From an uncultured Candidatus Saccharibacteria bacterium (GTDB lineage: Bacteria; Patescibacteriota; Saccharimonadia; Saccharimonadales; Saccharimonadaceae), in contig CAPKVJ010000003.1 of the NCBI GenBank assembly GCA_948648655.1, positions 20,266 through 84,265 of the forward strand: 64,000 nt of DNA, in the 5' to 3' direction. Made by a program: the position numbers and the translations under genes. Below are positions 1 through 9,236 of this stretch, piece after piece (positions within the stretch are counted from its first letter, which is position 1; every line of letters starts with the position of its first letter). Under the pieces are notes generated by a model, which was given only the letters and a program-made list of their open reading frames with translations, had not been told where the DNA came from and ran no database searches.

Positions 1-492
1 GATTTTGCGGCGACTAAAGTTTTGGTCTAACCAGAGCCAGAGAGTGAGAGGGATGGTGCTGGCGAGGATGCCTAATGCCATGCAAGGAGCGTCAAACTTG
101 AAGGCCCAACATCCGAGCATGAATGGAGTTAACCCGATGAAACAGGAAGCGATGAGGGCTGGGTAAGAGATTTTACGTTTGCAGTAGATATAAGTGATAA
201 TTATTCCGCAGATAGCAATCATGGCGAAAGCGACGATCTGGGTAAGTGGGGAGATGTCGGTAAGAACGGTATTAGCATTGAGAAACATGGCGAAGATAGA
301 GGAAGAATAGCGGTTGAAATCGGAACGCCAAGTGTAGCCTTCGGTAGCGCGACCGAGATCGTCCATGTAGGCGAAATTTGCTCGGAAAAGTGATAACGAT
401 GCGATGAGATAGATGGACATAATGAGGCAAAATGGTTTGATGAAGGGTTTAACTTTGTCGAAGAATTGTTTGAAAAGAGGTTTATAGTGCAT
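1..492 (-). CDS. GtrII-like membrane glucosyltransferase, N-terminal part (cut by window edge)
   Basis: The complementary strand reads open from an ATG at 492 to the window edge, giving 164 residues starting MHYKPLFKQF. Three hydrophobic segments are visible (about residues 20-36, 84-104 and 113-130). Between the first two lies MDDLGRATEGYTWRSDFNRY followed by LTDISPLTQ, which resembles the GtrII glucosyltransferase family that decorates surface polysaccharides. Such proteins carry about ten membrane segments, so most of the gene lies outside the window. It is divergent from the next gene. Family assignment is from memory of the motif. Confidence 0.65.
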   Translation of the reverse strand, partial: MHYKPLFKQFFDKVKPFIKPFCLIMSIYLIASLSLFRANFAYMDDLGRATEGYTWRSDFNRYSSSIFAMFLNANTVLTDISPLTQIVAFAMIAICGIIITYIYCKRKISYPALIASCFIGLTPFMLGCWAFKFDAPCMALGILASTIPLTLWLWLDQNFSRRKI

Positions 493-537
493 ACATATAT
501 TATATAACGATTAGATGAGGCGTGATATAATTATTGT

Positions 538-2364
538 ATGTTTGGGAGGTTGAAGTCAGATCGACAGGATTCGCGGAGTATTGATGGAATGCGGGATATA
601 AATACGCCAGAGAATGGTGCGGTGTTATTAGATGCAAATGACTTGCCTTGGATGGAAGAGACGAAAGATGTCGCTGGTGAGGCAAAGTTGACTGCGGAGC
701 AACAACAGGCGAAAAATCAGCAAGATAAAATCATAGCGTTTTTTAGTATTGACGCAAAGACATTGGTGACTCCAGAGGAGATTGTGGGGTTGGGGTCAAA
801 GGGCTTGCGTGATTTGAAGCGGAAGCGTTTGCAAGATCTTCGACGAATGACTTTGGAGACAGAAGATCCCCAAGTGACTGCGGAGCAACGGAAGGAGTTT
901 TTGCGGAGGTTGCGATCGGGGGAAATTAGTAGGGTGGATGAGGCGAATTTTTTGCTTTTGATTAGAGACCCGTTGAATACTCCGAGTATCGGTGCGGAGA
1001 AGATGTTTGAGAAGATTGCGGCTGATCCGCGTCAGATTCAAATTTTGGCGGTGGCAGCGGGATATAATCTGAAGAATTGGCAGAAGATGGATGCAGAATC
1101 GTTGGATAAGTTGCTGGGTACGGTGCAGGTGAATGGAGATGATTATCGTACGCCAGTAGGATTTCGGAGATTAGAGAAATATTTTTTGGATGGGATTCGT
1201 ACGAAGGCAAAAGGACAGGTTTATCAGTGCTACGTGCGATCAATGAAAGAGTTGGAGAAGATTTTGTATGGTAAAAGATACGCTTATTATAAGCAATTTG
1301 AAGAATTGAGAAAGTTAGCACAGAATTCTACAGAAGTGGAGCGAGAGGGTAGCGTAGGTGTGTCGAGAACAGCAAGGGTGGAGATACCAAAGCGTGTGAC
1401 AAAAGAGAAGTTTATGCGACTTTTGACCGAGAAAAGTAGTGAGATGTTAGGGCGGGCGGTGATTGATGGTGATGTCTGGCGTGGGAATGGGAAAGAAGAA
1501 TATTTGAGCACACATGATCTTGCAGAGATGAAGCTTGGTCCGATGTATGAAGTGGTGGTGGGTGAGATGAAAATTTGTCTTTCGACATTGTTTCGACTTC
1601 CGAGCGGGCAGCTTGCGACAGTGGCATATGTTCCAGAAGGGAGGAGCTGGAAGGTGAGATCTTATTATCAAAATAATGATATTGGATTGTGGTGTTATTT
1701 GCCAAACTATGTACGGAGTAAGGACGGACGGATTGAGAGTTATGGACTTGGTTATAGTATGGCGTCAGTAATTTTGCCGCTTCCCTTGCAGGTGGCTTTG
1801 AGGCAGATTGAGGAAAAGTTTGGCTTCGAGACAATATCGGATGCGGAGTTTGTCTTTGCAGGTACGGCCCAAGCATGGGAAAATGGTCAGGATAAACTCG
1901 GTGGGGATTATGCGCGGGAGGTTTCGGCGGATGCGATTAATCATGATTTTGAGGTCTATGGAAGAGGACGAAAGAAAGCACCATATACATTGGGGATTGA
2001 TTATAGGCGTTCGCCAGATTTTGGGCAATGTAGGGCGAGGTTTGTGACAAGTGTTACGGATGCGGGGAGAGTGCAGGTCGAAGGGTTTAGCTCGCATGAT
2101 GGTCAAATGGTGTGGGTGTTTTGTAGCGATAGTAAGGGCAGGACATGGATTGCACATGTGGAGGTAGTGTCGCCTCTGACATCTTTGGGGCTGAGACGAG
2201 ATTGGGCGATAATGGGAGATTTTGTGACGCCTTTGTATGAATATACGAGTCGGGCGGGCATTTATGGTGATCGCGATGATACTAGGGGGCCGAAGCAGTG
2301 TATGTGGAATAATTATTTAAGTAATGTGCCGCTTATACAGCAATATGTAGGGCAAAAGGATTAA
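538..2364 (+). CDS. Large cytoplasmic protein of unknown function, paralogue 1
   Basis: I do not recognise this 608-aa protein. It has no signal peptide or membrane segment. The N-terminal half is charged and probably helical. The C-terminal half (from about residue 300) holds aromatic-rich motifs shared with the next gene: DGDVW, a VAYVPxGxxxKVRSYY block, FxFAGTA, and a C-terminal W.NYLS..PLI motif. Start: a TATAAT at 526-531 lies 6 nt before the ATG, so the transcript is probably leaderless. With the next gene it forms a tandem pair separated by 11 bp. Function cannot be inferred. Confidence 0.8.
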   Translation: MFGRLKSDRQDSRSIDGMRDINTPENGAVLLDANDLPWMEETKDVAGEAKLTAEQQQAKNQQDKIIAFFSIDAKTLVTPEEIVGLGSKGLRDLKRKRLQDLRRMTLETEDPQVTAEQRKEFLRRLRSGEISRVDEANFLLLIRDPLNTPSIGAEKMFEKIAADPRQIQILAVAAGYNLKNWQKMDAESLDKLLGTVQVNGDDYRTPVGFRRLEKYFLDGIRTKAKGQVYQCYVRSMKELEKILYGKRYAYYKQFEELRKLAQNSTEVEREGSVGVSRTARVEIPKRVTKEKFMRLLTEKSSEMLGRAVIDGDVWRGNGKEEYLSTHDLAEMKLGPMYEVVVGEMKICLSTLFRLPSGQLATVAYVPEGRSWKVRSYYQNNDIGLWCYLPNYVRSKDGRIESYGLGYSMASVILPLPLQVALRQIEEKFGFETISDAEFVFAGTAQAWENGQDKLGGDYAREVSADAINHDFEVYGRGRKKAPYTLGIDYRRSPDFGQCRARFVTSVTDAGRVQVEGFSSHDGQMVWVFCSDSKGRTWIAHVEVVSPLTSLGLRRDWAIMGDFVTPLYEYTSRAGIYGDRDDTRGPKQCMWNNYLSNVPLIQQYVGQKD

Positions 2365-2375
2365 GGAGATAAAGC

Positions 2376-4088
2376 GTGGGCAGGTTTAATTTTGGGTTTG
2401 GGCGAAGAAAACAGGAGACGGCGAGCTATGAGACCGAGGGGACTTCGGCGTTGAAGCCGGAGATGAATCCGTGGCAAGAGATGGCAGACGAGATGAATGC
2501 AGAGCGGGAGGTGGCGGAAAAACAAAAAGCATCAACTGAACGGCAGCAGCGAAAAATTGTGGCATGTATGCTGACTGGTGATTATAACGTCATCTGGGAC
2601 CATGACGTGGCTTTACCGATGGGGGCGGAGGATGAAGTTTTACGGCGGTTGGGAGCGGGTGAAATTACGAAACAGGATGAGGAAGAATTTTTGCTGAAAA
2701 TTGGTGGGCCAATTCATAAAGAAGGTGGCGCAGGGCGGATTTTGGGAAAGTTGGAGCAGGATGAGTGGCAGAAGCAACTTTTTGGCTGGACGACTGGACG
2801 TACAGTGAGCGGTAAGGGTGTGGAGTCGGTCTTTGAAGAGATACGGGATGTGGATTTGCGGACTCCGGTGGGGTTTGAGGAACGGCGCGAAGGCGTGTTG
2901 GAATGGTTGAAACCGCAGGTGAGCGAACAGCAATATGCGCATTATGAGAAGTCGATGGATGATTTGGAGAAGACTTTGTATGGGAAGAGGTTTGAATACT
3001 ATCAAGCCTTTGAGGGGCTGCGCGAGAAGGCAGTGGGGGGTCAGGATTTATTGGCAGAAGAACAGCCGACGATACGGAAACAAGAGGTATATTGGAATGG
3101 CTGGGAGCGTCAGGAGGAACTTTTGCGGAGTGCGCGAATTGATGGTGATGTTTGGAAGCAGAACGGTCGTGATTGGACGTTGACGACGGAAGTATTGCGG
3201 AATAATGATTTGGGTCCAAAATATAAGGCGCAGATTGAAAACCAAGAAGTAGATTTGTCGGATGTTTATGAATTGGGCGGGGGTAGAGTGGCGGCGGTGG
3301 CATACGTACCGACGAATGACGGTGTGAAGGTGCGCTCTTATTATCGTAGTAATTCTCAAGGAGTTTGGAGATATATGCCAGATTATGCACGTAGTGCGCA
3401 GACGGGGGAAGGTATTGGTTGGTATGGTAAATCGTATTCGGAAGAGGCAACGACGTTGCCCTATGCACTGCAGGAGGCACTTGCGACAATTATGGAATCA
3501 CAGGGCGTAAAGGAAGTGCAGAATACAAACCCGAAGTTTATATTTGCGGGAACGGCGAAGGCTTATGATTCGATAGGAGATTATCAAGCGGCATTAGGCT
3601 CGGGGCAGATGCGAGGGGATTTTTATGATGAGGTGTCATCAACTTCAGATACGCAGGAATTTGGAAGAATATCTTATGATAAACAAAGACCAGAAGACAT
3701 AAATATGAGATTTGGCTATGAGCCAGATTTTGGGCGGGTGATGGCTGATTATAAATCCGAATCTGGGTTGGTGGGAAAAATGGAGACAGAAGTTTTTCAA
3801 TCAAACGATGGTAGATATAATTGGTTGATGTGTACGGATGCAAAAAATCGGAGTTGGGTGGGAGGAATTGAAACATCGTCGCCAATTACTTCAACGGGAT
3901 GTAGGAAGGAATGGGTGTCGGCAGGGGATGTGGTTACTCCATTGTATGAGTATGAAAGAATGTCGAGTGGCTATGGTGATTATGAAGATGTGCGACCACC
4001 GCATTATGTAGGGATGTGGAAGAATTATTTAAGTAGGATGCCGTTGATTCGGAAGTATCAAGAATATAAGTACAGAAGGGGCTATTAG
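2376..4088 (+). CDS. Large cytoplasmic protein of unknown function, paralogue 2
   Basis: A 570-aa paralogue of the preceding gene, probably co-transcribed with it. The GTG start at 2376 is preceded by AGGAG at 2365-2369. Conserved landmarks are TPVGFE, YGKRFEYYQAFE, ARIDGDVW, VAAVAYVP, VKVRSYY, FIFAGTAKAY and WKNYLSRMPLIRKY. The two proteins align over their whole length but differ widely, so the duplication is old. No catalytic motif or membrane segment is seen. The C-terminal half may be a binding or structural domain, but that is a guess. Confidence 0.8.
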   Translation: MGRFNFGFGRRKQETASYETEGTSALKPEMNPWQEMADEMNAEREVAEKQKASTERQQRKIVACMLTGDYNVIWDHDVALPMGAEDEVLRRLGAGEITKQDEEEFLLKIGGPIHKEGGAGRILGKLEQDEWQKQLFGWTTGRTVSGKGVESVFEEIRDVDLRTPVGFEERREGVLEWLKPQVSEQQYAHYEKSMDDLEKTLYGKRFEYYQAFEGLREKAVGGQDLLAEEQPTIRKQEVYWNGWERQEELLRSARIDGDVWKQNGRDWTLTTEVLRNNDLGPKYKAQIENQEVDLSDVYELGGGRVAAVAYVPTNDGVKVRSYYRSNSQGVWRYMPDYARSAQTGEGIGWYGKSYSEEATTLPYALQEALATIMESQGVKEVQNTNPKFIFAGTAKAYDSIGDYQAALGSGQMRGDFYDEVSSTSDTQEFGRISYDKQRPEDINMRFGYEPDFGRVMADYKSESGLVGKMETEVFQSNDGRYNWLMCTDAKNRSWVGGIETSSPITSTGCRKEWVSAGDVVTPLYEYERMSSGYGDYEDVRPPHYVGMWKNYLSRMPLIRKYQEYKYRRGY

Positions 4089-4130
4089 CTATAATTCCCT
4101 TTTTGGGGTGAATGTGATAGAGTGGTAAGT

Positions 4131-4218
4131 GGAAGCGTGGCCGAGTGGTTGAAGGCGCACGACTCGAAATCGTGTGGGCAGCAATGTCTCGGAGGTTCGA
4201 ATCCTCTCGCTTCCGCCA
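4131..4218 (+). tRNA. tRNA-Ser(CGA)
   Basis: Cloverleaf with acceptor GGAAGCG/CGCTTCC, anticodon loop CTCGAAA (anticodon CGA), the long variable arm typical of serine tRNAs, a GGTTCGAATCC T arm and an encoded CCA. The antisense reading frame is the familiar spurious tRNA-Ser ORF. Confidence 0.95.
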
Positions 4219-4254
4219 GAAAATAACAGAGGTCAAACTGCTTCTGCTAGTAAA

Positions 4255-4285
4255 AAATAACACTCTCGTTTGAGTGCTATTTTTG
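4255..4285 (+). terminator. Terminator after tRNA-Ser
   Basis: Stem CACTC/GAGTG, extended by an AAAATA/TATTTT pairing and followed by a T run, about 40 bp after the tRNA. Confidence 0.65.
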
Positions 4286-4415
4286 TGACTACTCCAAAAT
4301 CTACTCCAACTCAGACGGAAATAGGCGGGCAAATGTGCTGTCCTTACCGTTAGAGCTGTCTTGTTAGTAGATATAGATAGTTTTGCATTTTACCGAAAAG
4401 CCTCTTCCCGCTTTA

Positions 4416-4629
4416 CTTTGTGCGCAGCGGGGCGTTTGCTATCTTTGGTTCAGATGTCGTAGGTGCAGGGCATAGTGGTGACTATTGGTCTTCTATGGCG
4501 GATACGAATGTAAACAATGCCTATAATTTCTTGTTTAATATAGCTGTCAATCCTAGTTATCCAAGTTTACGTCACGGTACTGGTCTCCCCCTCCGCTGCC
4601 TAGCTAGTTAGAGTATAGGTAGTAGGAGG
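4416..4629 (+). other. Silent FISUMP C-terminal cassette 1
   Basis: The open frame from TTT GTG at 4417 to TAG at 4611 encodes YFVRSG, a variable middle with HSGDYWSS and AYNFLF, then PLRCLAS. It has no ATG, ribosome site or promoter of its own. The left edge is GTGCGCAGCGG. The right edge is CCGCTGCCTAGCTAGTTAG followed by the conserved arm to 4629. The content is the last 60 or so residues of a FISUMP (C-type-lectin-like) domain. Its closest relative in the window is cassette 13. Confidence 0.85.
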
Positions 4630-4646
4630 ATTGTAACGAAGAAAAA

Positions 4647-4683
4647 TCCCCAGCCCGACTGTTAGTTAGTTCGTGGCTGGGGA
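4647..4683 (-). terminator. Terminator of the minus-strand gene at 4696
   Basis: Perfect stem TCCCCAGCC (4647-4655) / GGCTGGGGA (4675-4683). On the minus strand it is followed by a T run. Confidence 0.8.
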
Positions 4684-4695
4684 GATTGCCGTTAT

Positions 4696-5382
4696 CTATG
4701 CAACAACTGATTCGATCATGCGCATGCGCATATTGAACCGGGCAATAGGTGACTTCTCCAGTTCAGAGAGGTCGAGGATGTATACTCTGTTTGGAGTGGC
4801 TTTCTGGAAAGCCTTCTGAAGTTCGGCCAAGATAACGAAACACATCATCAAATCCTGTTCGCCGGTTAATGCGCTGAAACTGATGAGAATTTCGCCTGGC
4901 TCTGTGTTGACGCCGCAGCCTGGTATTGATGAGTAGCGCGTGAAAGGTACACGGATACCGCCGAGATAGGCAGTGAGGCCGAGACTTCGGAGCTCTTCAT
5001 GCTGTTTCTTTGTCAGCTGACAAAGATTTTCTAAATTAGAAAATCCTGTAGTGTCATAGTTGGGGTCGGAGGCATGAATCATATGGACGAGTGTGTTGAT
5101 GTCATGACTACCGGTGAGAGCAAGAAACGTGAAGCGTTCCAGTGTTTCCATCTTGACTTTGGCAAAGTTACCGCTTTTACCTGTTTTAATTCCCTTGCTG
5201 TACTCTGTGCCATGTTCATTTGTTTTGACCTTGACCATGGCCTGGAAACCGTTTGGCAGACTCTCTTTCAGAAACTGATGCCACTGGGCGATTTCGGTAT
5301 TGAGTATGCCATCAATGATGGCATATGCAGGTTCGGTGAAGTCTGCAACTGGTGTAACGCTGAGAATTGTTATATCGTGCAT
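4696..5382 (-). CDS. Orphan cytoplasmic protein of unknown function
   Basis: A protein of about 228 aa with no recognised domain and no signal peptide. The longer frame begins at a GTG (5391) that is part of the Shine-Dalgarno sequence. The ATG at 5382, 8 nt after AAGGAGG, is the better start. It is a single-gene unit with a near-consensus promoter (5521-5549), a leader of about 130 nt and a strong terminator. Codon usage looks more balanced than in its G-rich neighbours. It resembles the orphan units at 9237 and 24729 in organisation, not in sequence. Confidence 0.8.
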   Translation of the reverse strand: MHDITILSVTPVADFTEPAYAIIDGILNTEIAQWHQFLKESLPNGFQAMVKVKTNEHGTEYSKGIKTGKSGNFAKVKMETLERFTFLALTGSHDINTLVHMIHASDPNYDTTGFSNLENLCQLTKKQHEELRSLGLTAYLGGIRVPFTRYSSIPGCGVNTEPGEILISFSALTGEQDLMMCFVILAELQKAFQKATPNRVYILDLSELEKSPIARFNMRMRMIESVVA

Positions 5383-5520
5383 AATATGCACCTCCTTTTT
5401 GTTTTTCTAGACTTATGTCCAGGATAAAAAATGTTGAATTTGGTGAATCGACAGCTTTTAACCTGAAATAAGGCTAGCGTGGAGGTAATAACGACAGATT
5501 ATTAAGGTGCATGTACTTTC

Positions 5521-5549
5521 ATTGTATCATAGATTGCGTAAAAAGTCAA
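5521..5549 (-). promoter_or_regulatory. Promoter of the 4696-5382 gene
   Basis: On the minus strand: TTGACT, 17 nt, TACAAT. The transcript would start near 5514, leaving a leader of about 130 nt before the ATG. Confidence 0.75.
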
Positions 5550-5617
5550 TACTTTGAAGGAGTTTTGGTGGGTTTAGTCAAAATATGATATAGTCTTAAA
5601 AAAGGTGAGGAGAAAAA

Positions 5618-5998
5618 ATGAGTAGTGTGTTTACAAAAATTATTCAGGGTGAAATTCCCTGTTACAAAATTTATGAGGACGAGAAGACTTTGGCGTTTCT
5701 TGACATTGCGCCGGAGGCGGAGGGGCATACTTTGGTGATTCCGAAGGTGGAAGTGGGTAAGATTTATGATTTGTCGGATGAGGATTTTATGGCGGTGATG
5801 AATACTGCAAAGAAACTCTCGCGACATTATGAAAAAGTGTTAGGTGAACGAGTAATTTGGAAAGTATATGGGGTGGATTTGCCAGAACATGCTCATGTAC
5901 ATATAATGCCATTGAATGAGAATTGGGCGGGGGAGAGGTTTATGAAGCCGACGGAAGAAGAATTTCGGGCGATGCAGGAGAAGTTGAAGCTAGATTAA
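5618..5998 (+). CDS. HIT-family nucleotide hydrolase/transferase (HinT-like)
   Basis: A 126-aa histidine-triad protein. Members cleave nucleoside phosphoramidates or dinucleotides in the cytoplasm. The catalytic HxHxH motif is HAHVHI at residues 91-96, and the N-terminal part (VFTKIIQGEIPCYKIYED, then GHTLVIPK) matches the fold. Length is typical. The ATG follows GGTGAGGAG by 6 nt. The gene converges on a small minus-strand gene and shares a bidirectional terminator with it. Confidence 0.93.
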   Translation: MSSVFTKIIQGEIPCYKIYEDEKTLAFLDIAPEAEGHTLVIPKVEVGKIYDLSDEDFMAVMNTAKKLSRHYEKVLGERVIWKVYGVDLPEHAHVHIMPLNENWAGERFMKPTEEEFRAMQEKLKLD

Positions 5999-6002
5999 AC
6001 AA

Positions 6003-6026
6003 AATCCCCTCCGAGTGGAGGGGATT
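6003..6026. terminator. Bidirectional terminator
   Basis: Perfect stem AATCCCCTCC/GGAGGGGATT with a 4-nt loop. A-rich and T-rich flanks suit both the HIT gene (+) and the small gene at 6042 (-). Confidence 0.8.
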
Positions 6027-6041
6027 GAAATTGGCTAGAAA

Positions 6042-6248
6042 TTATTCATTTTCTGGAGTTGGCTCGATGGCGACAGCCTCATCGATTTCGATATCCTCTG
6101 TCGGGATGGTGGGTTCTGGATTAGAAGCTGGAGCATCGTTTGTCTCGATAGTTTCTTGGGTTTCGGTGATTTGTTCACCGGTGTTGCTGTCCCATTCGGT
6201 AGCCTGTTCTATATTTTCATTGATTGAGTTTGGTGTATTTTCACACAT
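6042..6248 (-). CDS. Small acidic, disordered protein
   Basis: A 68-aa protein very rich in Glu, Asp, Thr and Pro, with no hydrophobic segment, so probably disordered. It is supported as a gene by its own promoter (TTGACA, 17 nt, TAGTAT on the minus strand), an AAAGGAT ribosome site and a terminator at 6003-6026. The leader carries a small CGAGCA/TGCTCG hairpin (6320-6333). Function unknown. Confidence 0.7.
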   Translation of the reverse strand: MCENTPNSINENIEQATEWDSNTGEQITETQETIETNDAPASNPEPTIPTEDIEIDEAVAIEPTPENE

Positions 6249-6344
6249 GTTTTTATCCTTTTTGTTTTATTTTTGATAATTGCGATATTTAGAATAAATG
6301 ACCGCTAGAGATTACACTTCGAGCATTTGCTCGGCCATGTTTCC

Positions 6345-6373
6345 ATACTAGCACACCATAAGCGTTTTGTCAA
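6345..6373 (-). promoter_or_regulatory. Promoter of the small acidic protein gene
   Basis: TTGACA (complement of 6368-6373), 17 nt, TAGTAT (complement of 6345-6350). It lies back to back with the valS promoter. Confidence 0.7.
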
Positions 6374-6423
6374 TAGCTAGATTGTATTAAGAGAAGATAG
6401 GAATTATCTGGTATAATAGGATT

Positions 6424-9132
6424 ATGAAGTTCACGAAGAGTTATGAACCGGGAGAGTTCGAGCCGCGAATTTATGCGGAATGGGAAAAAACTGGGGTATT
6501 TCAGCCAAAAAAGGTGGTAGCCGAGTCGAATGAAAACGAGACGCAGGATTGCTATGCTTTGGTGATGCCGCCACCGAATGCGAATGGTAATTTGCACATC
6601 GGTCATGGGCTGACGATTGCGATTGAAGATTCCCTAGCGCGGTATTATCGATTACGTGGACGATCGACTTGGTATATTCCGGGCGCGGATCATGCGGGCT
6701 TCGAGACTTGGGTGGTGTATGAGCGCGTATTGGAGAAAAATGGTCATACACGGTTTGAGTATTCGCGAGATGAATTGTATAGCCAGGTGTGGCGGTTTGT
6801 CGAGGAACAGCGTGGAAATATGGAATTACAACTGCGGGCGCTGGGGGCGAGCTGTGCGTGGGATGATTTGACGTTTGCGCTGGACGAGAATGTGGTATCG
6901 AGGGCGTATCAGACTTTCAAACAGATGTGGGATGATGGGATGATTTATCGGGGGGAGAAGTTGGTGAATTTTTGTCCGAAACATCAGACGGCGTTTGCAG
7001 ATATTGAGGTAGAACACAAGGACGAGAAGGGTCATCTTTGGGAGATCGCTTACCAGATCGCAAGTGTGCCGGAAGATATGGAAGATACGGCGTCGGATTT
7101 CACGAAGCGTGAGATTGTGGTAAGTACGACGCGGCCGGAGACGATTTTTGGCGATACAGCAGTGGCGGTGAATCCGAAAGATGAGCGGTATCAAGACTTG
7201 ATTGGCGGGTTGGTGAAGTTGCCGCTTACAGATAGGCTGATTCCGATTGTGGCGGATGAACACGCAGACATGGAGTATGGTACGGGGGCGGTGAAGATTA
7301 CGCCGGCGCACGATTTCGATGACTTCGAGGTCGGGGAGCGACATGATTTGGAACGAATTCAGGTAATTGGTGAAGACGGTCGGATGACAGAGGCGGCAGG
7401 TGCAGATTTTGTAGGATTGACGACAGAGGAATGTCGAAAAAAAGTATTGGAAGAGCTGAAGGAGCAGGGGCTGCTGCGGGGTGAGAAAGAAATTGTACAC
7501 TCGGTGGCACATTGCTATAAATGTGGTGCGGTGATTGAGCCAATGCTTAAGGCGCAGTGGTTTGTGGATGTGAAAACACTAGCGAAGAGTGCGATAGAAC
7601 GGCTAGAGGCGAACGAAATTAAGTTTTATCCGGCAAGTAAGAAGAGAGTCTTGATTGATTATTTGAAGAATTTGAAGGATTGGAATATTTCGCGACAGAT
7701 ACCGTGGGGGATTGCGATTCCGATGTTCCATCAGACGGAGACGACAGAGGCACCAGAATGGATTTTTGATACGAGGACGAATTTGACGAAGATTGAGGTT
7801 GGTGGGGTGGTGTATTATCGGGATGAGGATACTTTTGATACGTGGTTCTCGAGTTCGCATTGGCCGATTGTATGTACGAATTGGTTGCCGGGTAAGGAAA
7901 ATCCGTATTACCCGCTAAATGTGATGGAAACGGCAGGAGATATTCTGTTCGCGTGGGTGGCGCGAATGATTATGATAGGGGTGTATGTGACAGGAGAAGT
8001 GCCGTTTAGAGAGGTGTATTTGCATGGCTTGGTGCTAGATGCGCACGGTAAGAAGATGTCGAAGTCGAAAGGTAATGTAATTAATCCAATTGAGCTGGTG
8101 ACGAAGTATGGTTCGGATGCTTTTCGAATGGGGATTTTGAGGGGTCGAAGCGCAGGGATGAACCAAGCGTTTAGTGAAAATTCGGTGGTTGCAGGGCGAA
8201 ATTTCTGTAATAAACTTTGGAATTTGGCGAGGTTTATTCAGGGGATGGTGGATGAAAGCCAGAGTGGGAGTATGACAGCGGTCGAGATGGCTGAAGCAGA
8301 ATTAGACGTGGAAGTCGTGAATGAGGGGGCGGTGCGTGGGGGAGCCGAGATTCCCTACTCGACAGATAATATGGGGGAGGATTGGATTTGTCGTGAATTG
8401 ACAGAGTGCAAAGAGGCTCTAGAGGAAGATTTTAAGAATTATCGTTTTGCGGAAGCGGTAGAGAGATTGCAGGCGGTAGTTTGGGATAAGTATGCGGATT
8501 GGTTCATTGAGAGCCAGAAGATTTATAAGAATGTTCCCTTGCTGAAGGTGACTTTGGAGATGATTTTGAAGATGTTGCATCCAGTGGCACCGTTTGTGAC
8601 GGAGGCGATTTGGCAGAGTTTGAGTTGGACGAAAGGGATGTTGATCGTGCAGAAATGGCCTTCACGGCTCACTTGGGACGCAATAAGCGCAAGGAATTTC
8701 GAGAGCTTGATGGATGTAGTAGTTGAAGTCAGAAGGGTCTCACAGGAGCTTTCAGGGGCCTCTCACGGCAAAAAGTGGGGAGTGTTGTATGGTGATGATA
8801 GCATTGTAGATGACAATCAGTTGCTAGTAATGAGTCTTGCGAAGGTGCCGACGGTGATTAGTTGTGAGGGGCAACCGAGAGGGTTGAGATTAGCATTGGC
8901 GAATCACGAAGTTTATCTTGATGTGCCAGCGGAAGTAGTGAAAAAATATAGAGGTGAGCTAGAAGAGAGGATTTTGAAGGTGGGGCGCGAGCTTGATGCG
9001 CTAAATGCACGAATGATGAATCCTAACTATGTGGATAAGGCTCCGGCGGAATTGGTGAAACAAACTAGGGATGGGATTGAAGAGAAACAGAAGCTGATCG
9101 AGCGGCTAAAAGGAGAGTTGCAGGTTATTTGA
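6424..9132 (+). CDS. valS: Valine--tRNA ligase
   Basis: A 902-aa class I aminoacyl-tRNA synthetase that charges tRNA-Val. HIGH motif (NLHIGHG) at residues 58-61, KMSKS at 544-548. The editing region contains TTRPETIFGDTAVAV, and DWNISRQIPWGIAIP and FDTWFSSSHWP follow. The C-terminus (NPNYVDKAPAELV, then a coiled coil) is the valine-specific tRNA-binding arm, which separates it from IleRS and LeuRS. TATAAT at 6412-6417 is 6 nt before the ATG, so the mRNA is probably leaderless. Confidence 0.95.
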   Translation: MKFTKSYEPGEFEPRIYAEWEKTGVFQPKKVVAESNENETQDCYALVMPPPNANGNLHIGHGLTIAIEDSLARYYRLRGRSTWYIPGADHAGFETWVVYERVLEKNGHTRFEYSRDELYSQVWRFVEEQRGNMELQLRALGASCAWDDLTFALDENVVSRAYQTFKQMWDDGMIYRGEKLVNFCPKHQTAFADIEVEHKDEKGHLWEIAYQIASVPEDMEDTASDFTKREIVVSTTRPETIFGDTAVAVNPKDERYQDLIGGLVKLPLTDRLIPIVADEHADMEYGTGAVKITPAHDFDDFEVGERHDLERIQVIGEDGRMTEAAGADFVGLTTEECRKKVLEELKEQGLLRGEKEIVHSVAHCYKCGAVIEPMLKAQWFVDVKTLAKSAIERLEANEIKFYPASKKRVLIDYLKNLKDWNISRQIPWGIAIPMFHQTETTEAPEWIFDTRTNLTKIEVGGVVYYRDEDTFDTWFSSSHWPIVCTNWLPGKENPYYPLNVMETAGDILFAWVARMIMIGVYVTGEVPFREVYLHGLVLDAHGKKMSKSKGNVINPIELVTKYGSDAFRMGILRGRSAGMNQAFSENSVVAGRNFCNKLWNLARFIQGMVDESQSGSMTAVEMAEAELDVEVVNEGAVRGGAEIPYSTDNMGEDWICRELTECKEALEEDFKNYRFAEAVERLQAVVWDKYADWFIESQKIYKNVPLLKVTLEMILKMLHPVAPFVTEAIWQSLSWTKGMLIVQKWPSRLTWDAISARNFESLMDVVVEVRRVSQELSGASHGKKWGVLYGDDSIVDDNQLLVMSLAKVPTVISCEGQPRGLRLALANHEVYLDVPAEVVKKYRGELEERILKVGRELDALNARMMNPNYVDKAPAELVKQTRDGIEEKQKLIERLKGELQVI

Positions 9133-9178
9133 TGTAGCTAGGAGTGGGGTCCTGGTTGATGGGCTGGATAAGAAAAAA

Positions 9179-9199
9179 GTGGGCCCGGATGGGGCCCAC
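9179..9199 (-). terminator. Terminator of the minus-strand gene at 9237
   Basis: GTGGGCCC/GGGCCCAC stem with a 5-nt loop, followed on the minus strand by a run of T. It lies between convergent valS and the 9237 gene. Confidence 0.75.
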
Positions 9200-9236
9200 A
9201 CCTAATATTAGGTGTCATGATTGAGCGTGTGTTAAG

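Noticed and set aside
3934..4332. Minus-strand ORF over tRNA-Ser
   Set aside because: This is the usual antisense tRNA-Ser frame (WRKREDSNLR-type peptide) and no gene. A VGVDFGVVTKIALKREC-like peptide in its flank was considered an integrase tail remnant but only overlaps the terminator.
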